Position numbers and translations under genes: made by a program. From the NCBI GenBank assembly GCA_017354895.1, contig CP071494.1, forward strand, positions 1 through 64,000: 64,000 nucleotides of DNA. The letters are read 5' to 3'. This document shows, piece after piece, positions 33,704 to 44,037 of the stretch (position 1 is its first letter; each line of letters starts with the position of its first letter). The DNA is from Podospora comata. Taxonomy: Eukaryota > Ascomycota > Sordariomycetes > Sordariales > Podosporaceae. The notes beneath the pieces are model-generated. The model ran no database searches. It saw nothing but the letters and a program-made list of their open reading frames with translations, and was not told the origin of the DNA.

Positions 33704-34130
33704 GCGAAGTATTTATAAATACCAGCGTAAATAGGCAAGGGTACAAATGGGAACGGGAAGCACATTTTTCATAAATGCGTCCAAGGTATATATCACAAGC
33801 ATGAAATTACCGGTTTTCGAGACTGGGGTGAGAATTGGGTTGGACATGAATGGTGTGACGCGGCGCGGTCCAATGCCAGGCCAAGCACGCCATCTCCTGT
33901 CCCTCACACGCAAACTGATGCGATTCCGTCCATATTGCCATCTACGCAACCTTTTGGAACAGGCCCGCTTTGGTTTACAAATCCAACATCGCCGTGGATT
34001 CCGGTTCTGGGGTGGAAAATGCTGTTTCCGCGATCCATCAACATTTTTGTTCCGACAAACATTTGGCAACAGGTGAACGAATGTACAGCCCGAGGTAGAT
34101 ACGTGTGTACTAGCTGTTTACTTTCTCAGA
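33704..34130. other. Intergenic, no gene seen
   Basis: 427 bp separating two genes on the same strand. Confidence 0.5.
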
Positions 34131-36016
34131 ATGCCTAGCCAGTCAACTTCACATGGAGAGACAACACCTCTTCTTCGAGCGCCGCCCTCAGCTGCCGTCG
34201 TCCACATCAACCAAGGCCACCGACGTCAGAAATCCAGCTCGACATCCGCCTCGTCCACAACCCTCAAAAGCGGTGATATCATCTCGACAACTCGCAGAGA
34301 CATTGAAGATGATGTGCTTCCCGAGACAGCCGTCTTGGGACGTACTCTAGGTTGGAGAAGTGCCTACATTTTGATCATCTCGCGGGTCATCGGGTCTGGC
34401 ATCTTTGCAACTCCGGGGAGCATAGTCAGTTCAGTGGGGAGTATCGGTCTCAGCCTCACCCTTTGGGTTGCCGGTGCCGTTTTGAGTTGGTTTGGATTGG
34501 CTGTTGGATTGGAATATGGATGTATGCTTCCGCGCTCAGGTGGTAAGTCAATCTCGGCTATCCTCAACAACAGCATCCTCACTTACACACGTCCGTTTTG
34601 AAATCTGCCACAGGCGACAAGGTATACTTGGAATTCACTTATCGTCGCCCTCGATTTCTGGCATCGACCATTGTAGCTGTTCACGCTGTACTTTTGGGGT
34701 TCACGGCAAGCAACTGTATCGTTTTTGGCGAGTACACCCTCTTCGCACTCAGGAAGCAGCCCTCGGAACACAAAGTCGAGGTTCGGGCTCTCGCTGTGGC
34801 TTTAATGACGCTGATTACCATCATTCATGGTTGCTTTCTTAGTACGGGGATATTCATCCAAAACCTGCTGGGTTGGATCAAGATTGGCTTGATCATGTTT
34901 ATGACACTTGCTTCTGCCGTGGTGGTCCTGGCCGGCTACCGTCCCACAACCCCATCCGAAACGACGCGGCCACTGCTACCTTCCTGGGATAGTATCTGGG
35001 AGGGGTCTGTCTGGAACTGGGGCATCATCAGCACTGCCTTATTCAAGGTTTTCTACTCGTATGCGGGACTGCAAAACGTCAACAATGTGCTCAACGAAGT
35101 GCGGGACCCAGTCAAGACACTGAAATCAGCCGCACCCACTGCCTTGTTTACAGCTTGCCTCCTGTACTTTCTGGTCAATGTCGCCTATTTTCTCATTGTG
35201 CCATTGGATGAGATTAAGCAGAGTGGCGAGCTGATTGCAGCGCTGTTCTTCCAGAGGCTGTTGGGGGAAACGACCGGGCGGATCTTCCTGCCTCTAGCTG
35301 TGGCTATTTCGGCTGCTGGAAATGTTATGGTTGTCACATTCTCCTTGGTATGTGCCAACACCTTGAGCTGAACGGTGATCGTCGCTAACTCCCAACGCTC
35401 AAGGCGAGACTGAACCAAGAGATTGCTCGCCAGGGTCTCCTACCTTATGGACATCTCTGGTCGTCCTCTCAGCCGTTGGGAGCCCCTTTGGGAGCACTCA
35501 TGGTCCATTACATCCCCTCTGTGGTGGTGATATGCGTCCCGGCTCGCAACATATACTCCTTCATTCTTGATGTGGAAGGATATCCTGGTCAGTTCTTTGT
35601 TTTGGCGACTAGTCTTGGTCTCACTTGGCTTCGGAAGACGAGACCAGATCTGAGACGTCCATACAAAGCATTCCTACCTGCAGTGTGGGCACGAATCGTG
35701 TTATCTATTGCCATGATTGCAGCCCCATTCATGCCCATGGCTGGTGAGAGCCATGGTGATCATTTGTTCAGGGTCAGTTATGCATTGGTGGGCATTTCCG
35801 TGTAAGTACCAGATGACATGCACGCTGCAAACTATGAGAGCATGACTGATTCGAGGTGGTAGACTTTTATTGGCGGTTCTCTACTGGTTTGTGCTTGTCG
35901 TTGTTCTTCCTAAACTTGGCGGATACGAATTGGACGAAACAACCGAGGTCTTGGGGGATGGCACAGCTATTACAAAACTCATTCGTGTTGCAAAAGAAGA
36001 CGAACACACCACTTGA
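34131..36016 (+). CDS. Amino-acid permease, LAT / Mup1-like (APC superfamily)
   Basis: Four exons: 34131-34542, 34614-35347, 35404-35801, 35863-36016. Donors GTAAGT, GTATGT, GTAAGT, with CTAAC and CTGAT branches; total 1698 nt, 565 aa. After a Ser-rich cytoplasmic N-terminus of about 75 residues the first helices carry ILIISRVIGSGIFATPGSI, the G-S-G-I-F substrate-binding motif of APC transporters, and LSWFGLAVGLEYGCMLPRSGG. Further helices include GWIKIGLIMFMTLASAVVVLAGY, FYSYAGLQNVNNVLNEVRDPVKTL (the conserved NEV..P loop), ISAAGNVMVVTFSLARLNQEIARQGLLP and RPDLRRPYKAFLP. These match the Mup1/Mup3 high-affinity methionine permease group and related L-type carriers. The substrate is an amino acid by family; methionine is a guess. 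Confidence 0.9.
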
Positions 36017-36380
36017 CTACCTAGTATTAAAACGATCCCGCTGTGTGGTTCTCCACATGCTGCTGTGTCTATCAATGGATTGTAAAGATGGAAGATTGCG
36101 GTACCAAATCCAGAAAGCACCAACATCGCTCCCAGAAAGATCAATTTTGTATTTCAAAGCAGTCCTGCAAAGTGTTACCAGTTCCGGAAAGATTTGAAAG
36201 TCTTGCTGAACAATCACCCGGCTACCACCGGAATTATCCCGACACCGACCAACGAGACCGTTTCTTCGTTGCGTCACCGATGGCGTGACGATCACCAGAA
36301 CCACCATGTCTTACGGCACTCGGCAATCTCATTAATGCAAAGATTGTTTCATCAAGGCAAGCAGACACGGAGTAGCAACA
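36017..36380. other. Intergenic, no gene seen
   Basis: Short spacer between the permease stop and the TATA element of the next gene. Confidence 0.5.
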
Positions 36381-36386
36381 TATAAA
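36381..36386 (+). promoter_or_regulatory. TATA box of the AsaB-like gene
   Basis: TATAAA (in ACATATAAAG) 65 bp before the start codon at 36451. Assigned on sequence and spacing. Confidence 0.5.
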
Positions 36387-36450
36387 GAAGAGGATCCGAT
36401 ACTCTATCCAATTCTCATCACAGCTACACCATCCATCGTTCCCTATCATT

Positions 36451-37456
36451 ATGGCTGCAGCTGCTGTTGCCTCTCCTGCTGTCGATGCCATTGGGCCCAT
36501 CAACTCCCATGGTTTAGAATCCGGCAAGCCTCTCAAGCACAACGTCCACACCAAATTCAACTATTACAAGGACCCTGGCGATGGTTCTGCCCCTGCCCCA
36601 TATGTTATTGGGTAAAGCCACGGTCTCCCCTTCCTTGAGGCATCATGTTGCCCATTAACAGTTGCTTACAATTGCTTCTAGTCGTCCAGAGACCTTGATT
36701 GAGCGCCCTCGTGTTGACATCGACGCAGTCGTCACCGATATTACGGGCGACGAGAGCAAGTACACGCTTGATAGTCACGGATTTCAGCTTTACCGGCACG
36801 AAAGCAAAGAGAAGGATTTTTCCGACGATGACAAGATCAAGGCCGAATATTACCCGGAAGTCGAGCAGCTGCTGAAGGATGTGTAAGTCTATGGTCCGAG
36901 AACCAGACAGAATCCAAAACTGATCAGAGCCAGGACCGGAGCCCATCGCGTCTACATCTTTGACCACACAATTCGCCGCGGTAGCCAGGATAACCGTGCT
37001 CCTGACGCTGGATTCCGTGGTCCCGTACGCAGCGTCCACGTTGACCAATCGTACGAGGCATCTCGCCAAAGGGTGCGCTATCACTTGCCGGACGAGGCGG
37101 ATGAGCTCCTGGGTAAACGGTTTCAAATCATCAATGTCTGGCGTCCAATCAAGACCATCTTCCGCGACCCTCTGGGCGTGGCTGATGCTCATTCGGTTCC
37201 GGACTCAGACCTGATTGGTGCTGCTCTTATCTACCCTGATCGAGCCGGTGAGACATATGTGGTGAAGCCCAACTCATCCCACAAGTGGTACTTCAAATAC
37301 GCGCAGACCCCTGAGGAGATTACTTTGATCAAGTGCTTCGATACCGAGGAGGGGGTCGCAAGAAGGGTGCCGCACTCTTCGTTCATTGACCCAGATGAGG
37401 AAGATAAGGCACCAAGGGAGAGCATCGAGGTTCGGACTTTGGTCTTTTATGATTAG
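36451..37456 (+). CDS. AsaB-like non-heme iron hydroxylase/desaturase (GA4-desaturase family)
   Basis: Three exons: 36451-36611, 36682-36882, 36934-37456; total 885 nt, 294 aa, the usual size for the family. The text follows AsaB/CmcJ-type proteins: NYYKDPGDGS near residue 38, GRPETLIERP, DITGDESKYTLDSHGFQLYRHES, a DHTIRRG stretch, GPVRSVHVDQSY where H and D of HVD are the expected first two iron ligands, QIINVWRPIK, DLIGAALIYP and SSHKWYFKYAQTPEEITLIKCFD, with the second His region (HKWYF) and the substrate-loop Trp. Known members use Fe(II) and 2-oxoglutarate to oxidise secondary metabolites (asperfuranone-type, gibberellin and meroterpenoid pathways). No polyketide synthase or terpene gene is near, so the substrate is unknown; the permease upstream may be coincidental. 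Confidence 0.88.
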
Positions 37457-37744
37457 GAATGTTATTTCGATGATGATGACGGATGAAGATGGATCAAGTT
37501 GGGTAATCAATGACTGAATACATGTTCCTCCATCCCCAAAGTCCTTGTCTGGTTGCTACAACTGCATATTTTGTGTTCAAGAATCACGATCGATACCTAT
37601 TACGATCAGCCATCTAGATAAGTCAATCGACTGGCACTCCAGGAGCCTTGCTGTAAGCCTTCTGGTCCGCACGGGGAATTGATAGCTATTAGATAATTAC
37701 TGCTACCCGTGTATTACACTGTATTCCATGACACTTCCTCCCCC
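37457..37744. other. Convergent 3' spacer
   Basis: 288 bp between the stops of two convergent genes; the two transcripts must terminate here. Confidence 0.5.
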
Positions 37745-39358
37745 TTATTTGGCCCTCTTGACGACAAAGGCGCCCCGTTCAATGGTGTTGATGAGGATAA
37801 ATCCACTCTTGAAGAAGGGGTAGTGACTCCAAGTGCCGACGAAATCCAAGATACCACCCTCTGGAAGAGCATCATCCTCGGGGTAAATGTCAAAGAAGCC
37901 AACCTCCTTCACTCGGGCACCGGTAGGGTCCCTGGACAAGCTTGATACATCTAGAATTCTCAAGCCAGAGCCGTAGTTGCTTTGGTAAGAGAGACCGTCA
38001 ATGACAAACTGGTTGTGGTCAATGCCGTAAGCAGCGCTCCGGAAGAAGCCAGTTTGCTTGGGGCTCTCAAGAGAGCGAATGTCCCAAAAGTAAGTGATTG
38101 GATACCCGCTGGCAGCCGGACCGACACCGTTAACCTCGTCAAGCTCATCATCAAGGACGAGGAACTCCTGCCAGGCAGTGTTAGTGACCCAGCCTTGATG
38201 AGTATCTTTTGGAAAATCTGGTTAGCACATGCGTGGAAGACTGGTGGCGGTGAAATCTTACAGGCTGCTCCCTCGTAACTGGTGCGTGAGATGATGTTAG
38301 TGGCGTTCTTGTCAGTAACATCGTAGCTAGGAGAAAGGTTAGCCATGGAAGTCCTACAATACCGCCTAAAGCACTTACATGGTCAAGGTGTCCTCGTTGT
38401 AACCGTAGCAAATGTCCCGGCCCCAGTACTTGAAATCAGGACCCCGGTATGTCAGGCACTGAGCGTCATGGACGTATCCGTCACCTGCGGCGCATCCGAG
38501 CGTCTTGGGCTTGGCTGGGTCCTTGAGATCGATGAAGATGAGGCCGGACCGGCAAGCGCTGGTGCGGGGTGCAGCGCCGACGGCGACGGCATACTGCTTT
38601 TCCTCATTGACAACAACGTTGTGAGTGCGGCCAATGGGCAGGTCGTTCCACCAGGAAGTGACATCCTTCTCGGGGTCAAAGGTGACGGGCTTCTTGGGGT
38701 TGATCTTGGTAAGCTTGCTCATATCAAACACCTGGACACCGTGGCCGGCGGCCTCGGATCCGATGATGATAAAGTTCTTGTACCCCCTGATCTCACGCCA
38801 GATGAGGGGCTCAATGCCCTTGGTCTGAGGAAGACGGCCGAGGTAGACAAGCTTGCCCTGTTTGTTGATCTCGGCAAAGGCGGCGCCATCAGCCTGAGCG
38901 ATGACGACAAACTCACGGCCATCACGGCTGGTCCAGCCCCATGAGGACGAACCCTCGCCAGTGGCGGATCCCAGATCAGCGTGCGACACGAAATCGTAAA
39001 AGTCCACCTGTTGGGCATGGTCAGAGTGTGGTTCGTCCGTCTCGGATTCAGGTGTGCAAAGGGCTCACACCTTGTTGCACTTGAACGTATTCATGGCATC
39101 GCCGGGGATGACAGCCGCAACACCATTCTTGCAGCGGATGGCACCGTCACCGCCCCGCGACTTCCATTTCTTGGAGTTGAAGTGACCGGCTTTGAGCTCA
39201 CGGTTCCATGTGGCATGCTTCTTGGCCATCAACTGCTCGTGGACGGCACCACTGTCATAAATCTTGGCCACGGCCGGGTCCGGGGCGACTTCTTTGGCAG
39301 CAGCACCATGGGCCAAGAGGGCCGTGATGGCTGCGGTGACGAGCTGAATTATCCTCAT
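37745..39358 (-). CDS. Secreted LVIVD-repeat / choice-of-anchor B family protein
   Basis: Four exons: 39071-39358, 38379-39007, 38262-38326, 37745-38205; total 1443 nt, 480 aa. Donors GTGTGA, GTAAGT, GTAAGA, with CTAAC branches in two introns. Residues 1-22 (MRIIQLVTAAITALLAHGAAAK) are a signal peptide. The body is a beta-propeller-type series of blades: DFYDFVSHADLGS, SSSWGWTSRDGREFVVIAQADGAAF, GKLVYLGRLP, WREIRGYKNFIIIGSEAAGHGVQVFDMSKL, SGLIFIDLKDPAKPKTLGC, YVHDAQCLTYRGPD, DVTDKNATNIISRTSY, THQGWVT, FWDIRSLESPKQTG, and GLRILDVSSLSRDPTG. The repeated D(I/V)..L..P pattern and HDAQ/HQGW words are those of the choice-of-anchor-B proteins found in bacteria and fungi. It is secreted; no enzyme activity is established for the family. 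No GPI signal is seen. Confidence 0.88.
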
Positions 39359-39452
39359 GATGGAGCTTTGCCGTAGTTGTCCGAGGGTGATTTGAAGGTG
39401 GTGAGAGAGAAGCTGAGAGGTGTCTGGCATTTCAAAACAACAGCCTTGGTGC

Positions 39453-39459
39453 TTTTATA
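39453..39459 (-). promoter_or_regulatory. TATA box of the LVIVD-protein gene
   Basis: TATAAAA on the minus strand, about 95 bp before the start codon at 39358. Confidence 0.5.
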
Positions 39460-40803
39460 GCGATGGTTCATGTCCACAAAATGCTCTCTTCTGTAGTGTC
39501 AACCCTGATCCATGTCTCGCAACCTTCCTCCTGTTCGAGACATGTTGTGCTAGGATCCATCTCGGCATCGTAGCTGCCCATCTCTGATCAGAGTCCAGAC
39601 GAATGTTGGAGATGTCGCCATAGACTCCTGGCCTGTTCTATCGATTTTGCGGTGCAACATGTGCTTACTTCTCCTTCCTGTTTGGGGAGGTTGTATCAAG
39701 AATACTAAGATAAGTTGGTCCATGCCGGGGTCTCTGAGGATTCGCGATCGAATTTCGTTCGTTGCATGATAACACCCAGTGCAGTGCCCGTGGGCCAAGA
39801 CAGTCGACACCCAAACTCCCGGGATGGAATATGCCAGTGTACAACAATGATCGCATAAGCCTCTGTTTCTCTATGTATGGGGGAGTGCTGCAATCAACGC
39901 AAGGCCAAAGGCCAAGGTTTTGGTATTGCGTTGGGTATTGGGGAAGCGGACACAACCGGGTGGCGAAGACCGTTATCGATGCTGCAGGAGGCCACCTAGT
40001 AGGTGCGGGGACGCTTTACCTCCTTCCAGATTGGGTCGGGCTCCATGTCGGGAGCATCCTCATCGTGGTTCCTGCCTCCATTCAACAAGATGTCCTCGAA
40101 TGCCCTAAGGCTGGTCGGAATAAGTGTTTGGCTTCTTGTCCACCATACGAGGGCAAGTCCATCGGAAATTTCCTGACTGAGCGACCAAATCTGTTCAATA
40201 GCCACCTGCCCTATGGTACGTAAGGTACTTTGCCGACCGGCCTTTCTCGTATCATGTCGATCACGACACTTCGTTGGCCGCGCGAGGCAGCATTCGCATC
40301 TTAAAACGACATTGTTTCCGACTTGCCCATTCAACGTTGCCTTCCTAAAAAAGCTTGTCATTCATAAGCTTCCATCTTCCCCGCAGTTGACAACAAGGGT
40401 TGTGCGGTCTGGGCCTTTGCTCAAGAACCCGGGGGGGTTTGTCATTTCCGTCTGATGAATGCATGGTCGTGGCGCCGGCAGAGTGAAGGCAGCAACACCT
40501 GCTTCTCTGGGTGCCTACAGAAACGGTCGCACTTGGATGGTCTAACCTGCTGAGCTACATGTCACCGCATGCTCGTATTCAATGAAGCTCTGCTATGCTG
40601 AGGCAGACTGGGTCGTACCAAAGGCTGTGTCTGGTGTGGCAGGTCGGTTTTGATGGGCACTTGGAGCACGTGAGGTCGAGCTATGGGGGAGCGTCTTGAG
40701 CAAAACTCGTGTTACTATTGCAAGCACCATTCATGAGATTTTGCTATCACTGGAAAGGCTACCACCGAGGAAATCAGTGCAGACGCGCCCCCTCCAAGGG
40801 CGG
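39460..40803. other. Intergenic, no gene seen
   Basis: 1.34 kb. Several open frames of 60-150 codons exist but have no family resemblance, no splice partners and overlap one another. Near 40500-40560 there is a weak tRNA D-arm-like word on the minus strand that has no T arm. Confidence 0.55.
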
Positions 40804-41363
40804 TCAAGTTCTTGTTCCCGTCAAGATGACAGGTTTCTCTTTCGCTAAAGCATCAATGACTGAATCGGGAAGATACAGTGATCCTTGACCAGTTGCTTTG
40901 GCGTTAACACAAGCCATTGAGCAATGCTGATGTCGTTGAACTCGGGGACTTGCAATAAGTCGAGGAAAATCAGATCCTCGGTGCCAGTGTTTTCAATGAA
41001 GTGTCCCGTGGCGGCAGGAATAAATCTATCTCCGCCGACCGAGAAGTCAAAGGTTCTGGAGGCGGCAGGGTCTCATATTCTGTTGTTCTATCAGACAGAG
41101 CCTTGAAGGAAGAACCAGACATCGGCAGCGTATGTGTCGTCGACAAAGGAGCAACCTTTGTCATCTACCAATGCTTGAGCATCAAGGCCAGCTCGTTGGC
41201 GGAATGTATTAGGAGCGAGCCGCATGTCTAGGTACTCAGGCCATGACTTTTGCCGCCGGGAAACAGATGCATTTCTCTGTCTTGCCCATCCAGAGTTCTT
41301 ACCAGTCCCTGATCTATCTTGTAATATGCCTATTGGCCACATCAGTTTGGGCATGTCACCCAC
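40804..41363 (-). pseudogene. Oxalate-decarboxylase-like bicupin relic (C-terminal cupin)
   Basis: On the minus strand the text ADVWFFLQGSV at about 41105 is followed in the same frame, across stops, by DPAASRTFDFSVGGDRFIPAA, GHFIENTGTEDLIFLDLLQ, FNDISIAQWLVLTPKQLVKDH and, after a frame change, LPDSVIDALAKEKPVIL ending at 40804. This is the order of the C-terminal cupin of oxalate decarboxylases (..DEW.FF..G.., TFDF..GD..Y.P...GHYIENTG, D.SL.QWLALTPP.LVK.H). Upstream, PNTFRQ replaces the metal-binding HWH region and no N-terminal cupin is found. It is a truncated and broken host gene, with at least two stops and one frame change; no activity is expected. Confidence 0.75.
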
Positions 41364-42301
41364 ACAAGATCCAGGAGGAGCAGACTAGATTCACTGCGGA
41401 GTGAGCCACCAGATTCTGCCATAGTCGGTGTTGGCGACTTGACTCCCTCCCAAGACCGTCGTTCTCCCCGTAGTCCCTTATTTAGTGTCATCGTTTGAAA
41501 ACAACATAGGGGGTTCGTCATCGTGATGTACTGGGGATACGGCAAGGCCAAAGTCCTGGCAATTGAATAAGCAAGATCCATGGCGGGGAGTTATTGGAAA
41601 TCCAACCGTTTGTGCCTTCGTACCTTTGTGAACAGGGGCTCAGGGTCTGGAATCAGCATTTCTTATATCATGGCGAAGCTTGTCTAGTCCTCGAAACCAC
41701 TGGTACCGCGCCTTTTCGTACTTGTGACGGAGAGTATCCATTCTTTTTTGATTCGACGGAACTTTCTTTTCCGGAGTATGGGAGCGTATAAGCACCTTGA
41801 TCGCCTCGGACTTGGAAGATGCAGTTTGGACAGCACACTCCTGCTAATGGCAAGATTCAAAGATTCGTTTTTTTTTTTTGAAAATACATTGTATAAAGAC
41901 TGGAGAACTGTATTGATGTAGGAAAATCGCACCGTATATATCAGTTAGTAACCCCATGGTAAACAACCTTTTTGACATGAAGTAGTGCGGTTGATGAAGT
42001 GGGTGGGCTTTTTGGCGAATGGTCCGGTGAGCGAGAGTGACGGGATGAACGCTAATCATGAAAGGGATACCTGTATCCGAGAAGCTGAAAACGTATCGTG
42101 AATCGCAGTCAAAGAGATCGGACAACAGTCGGCGGACAGTCGGTGACTTGGGCGGCCAGACTAACATGACGCTATCAAATACACCGAACGCACAGACCAC
42201 CGTCCACCCTTATCAGCCGAAAATTTGTTGCTGATTGAGTGTGTGAGAACCTCAATGACCACCAAGTCACTCGCTCATAATCTCACCGCAGCCGTTTCAA
42301 A
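41364..42301. other. Intergenic, no gene seen
   Basis: 940 bp including a T-run near 41869. The missing N-terminal half of the oxalate-decarboxylase relic was looked for at 41340-41580 and not recognised. Confidence 0.5.
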
Positions 42302-43851
42302 ATGGAGGTCGATAGCGATGCAGACTCCCGGTTTTTGGAGGGGACACGTCATTTTCTCTCCTGGTTCCAGTCTCTGCCGGGAGCAACCTTCCATAAGGAC
42401 ATTGCGATTGAGGATCTGAGGAGTCAAAATGCAGGACGGGGTATTGGTGAGGCTTCCTGGGGTTCCGATTGCAATCTTGCGCTTTTTGCTGACAAGACAC
42501 CCAAACAGTCGCCCAGGCCAACATTGCTGCCGACACAGTTCTCTTCACCATCCCACGCAACAGCATTCTTTGCGCGGCAACCTCCCCCTTAAAAGACAAA
42601 CTCCCTGAAATATTTGACCTCAACAATGATGATGAGGACGAGTCTGGAGATGAAAGTGATGGCGACAACCAAAACTCTTGGACGCTCCTGATCCTCATCC
42701 TCATCCACGAATATCTGCAAGGGTCCTCCTCTCAGTGGAAGCCTTACCTCGACGTCCTCCCCTCCACCTTCAACACCCCCATGTTCTGGACACCCTCGCA
42801 GCTGTCCTTCCTTCAAGCTTCTGCCGTTACATCCAAGATCGGTCAGGAGGAGGCCGATAAGATGATCGCATCCAAGATCCTCCCTGTCATCCGCTCCCAC
42901 CCCCAAATATTCTTCCCCTCGTCAGCCACGCCCCTCTCCGATGACCAACTCATCCAGCTGGCGCACCGCATGGGCTCCACCATCATGTCGTATGCCTTTG
43001 ATCTTGAGCAGGACATGGAGATCCCCGAGCAGCTGGAGAACGACGACGAATGGGAGGAGGACCGCGAAGGGAAAACCATGCTGGGGATGGTGCCCATGGC
43101 AGACATTTTGAACGCCGATGCCGAGTTCAATGCGCACATCAACCACGCCGAAGATGCCCTGACTGCCGTCTCACTCCGCTCCATCAGAAAGGGGGAGGAG
43201 ATTCTCAACTTTTACGGCCCGCTATCGAGTGCCGAGCTGCTCCGACGGTATGGATACGTCACGGAGAAGCATGCCAGGTGGGATGTGGTCGAGTTGTCTT
43301 GGAGTCTCATTTCGTCTGCGCTGCAGCCCAAGCTCCAAGCCCAGCCAGAGGTCTGGGAAAAGGTATGCGCGTTGGTGCAGCAGGACGAGGAGTTTGAGGA
43401 GGCATTCGTTCTGGAACGTCAGAGTCCGGATCCTTCGTCCACAGGGTTGTTGGAAGAGCCGGCCGAGTTTACCTCTCTCCCGGACGAGCTCGGTGAGCAG
43501 TTCAAGCTTTGTCTAAAGGCCTGCAAAAATATAACCGACAGCAAAAACGGTATGGCCCTTCTCGCACTGAACGACAAGGACTGGAGAAAGAGGTTATACC
43601 TAGAAACCATATTGGAGGCTGTGACGCAGAGAGAAAGGGAATACGGTACCACACTAGAGCAGGATGATCAGCTCCTCAGTGCTAATCCGTCCGACCAACG
43701 AGAAAAGATGGCTGTGTGGGTGCGCCGGGGGGAGAAGCTTGTTCTAAGAGAAGCACGAGCGTGGATCACCACGCAGCTCGAGGAGCTGAGAAACAGACCC
43801 GTGGATCAGCCACAAGACGAAGGGAGGGCGGCGAAGAGGAGGAGAATATAA
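42302..43851 (+). CDS. rkm4: SET-domain protein lysine methyltransferase, Rkm4/SETD6-like
   Basis: Exons 42302-42446 and 42509-43851; the 62-nt intron (GTGAGG..AACAG) joins GRGI to VAQANI. Total 1488 nt, 495 aa, close to yeast Rkm4. The N-terminal SET half holds the GRGIVA motif (residues about 46-51), FTIPRNSIL, then the iSET insertion with an acidic run (NNDDEDESGDESDGD). The second SET half has GMVPMADILNADAEFNAHI, where NADAEFNAHI stands for the NHxxxxN cofactor element, and GEEILNFYGPLSSAELLRRYGYV with the catalytic Tyr region. A C-terminal Rubisco-LSMT substrate-binding domain follows and the protein ends in a basic KRRRI. Rkm4 monomethylates a lysine of ribosomal protein eL42 in yeast. 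The gene is convergent with rtt109, 186 bp apart. Confidence 0.88.
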
Positions 43852-44037
43852 CTATGTGGAAAAGTTAATAAATTACTAAGATGATATCGTTGACAAGGTG
43901 TACCCATCGGCAGTGCCTCTGATCGGTATAAGGTAAGCCAGATTATGAAAAGAAAGGAAAACGCCAACATGGTCGTTCCTGAACCCTAGTCATGGATGTC
44001 AAACATGTCCCAAGACTGCAAGCCATCTCAAAGCAGG
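43852..44037. other. Convergent 3' spacer between rkm4-like and rtt109
   Basis: 186 bp, both transcripts terminate here or overlap. Confidence 0.5.

Noticed and set aside
39762-40223. A 153-codon open frame between genes
   Set aside because: No family text, no splice sites, overlapped by equally long frames on the other strand.
40490-40570. A tRNA on the minus strand (D-arm-like TAGCTCAGCAGGTTA)
   Set aside because: No T arm with TTCRA and no pairing acceptor stem could be found.
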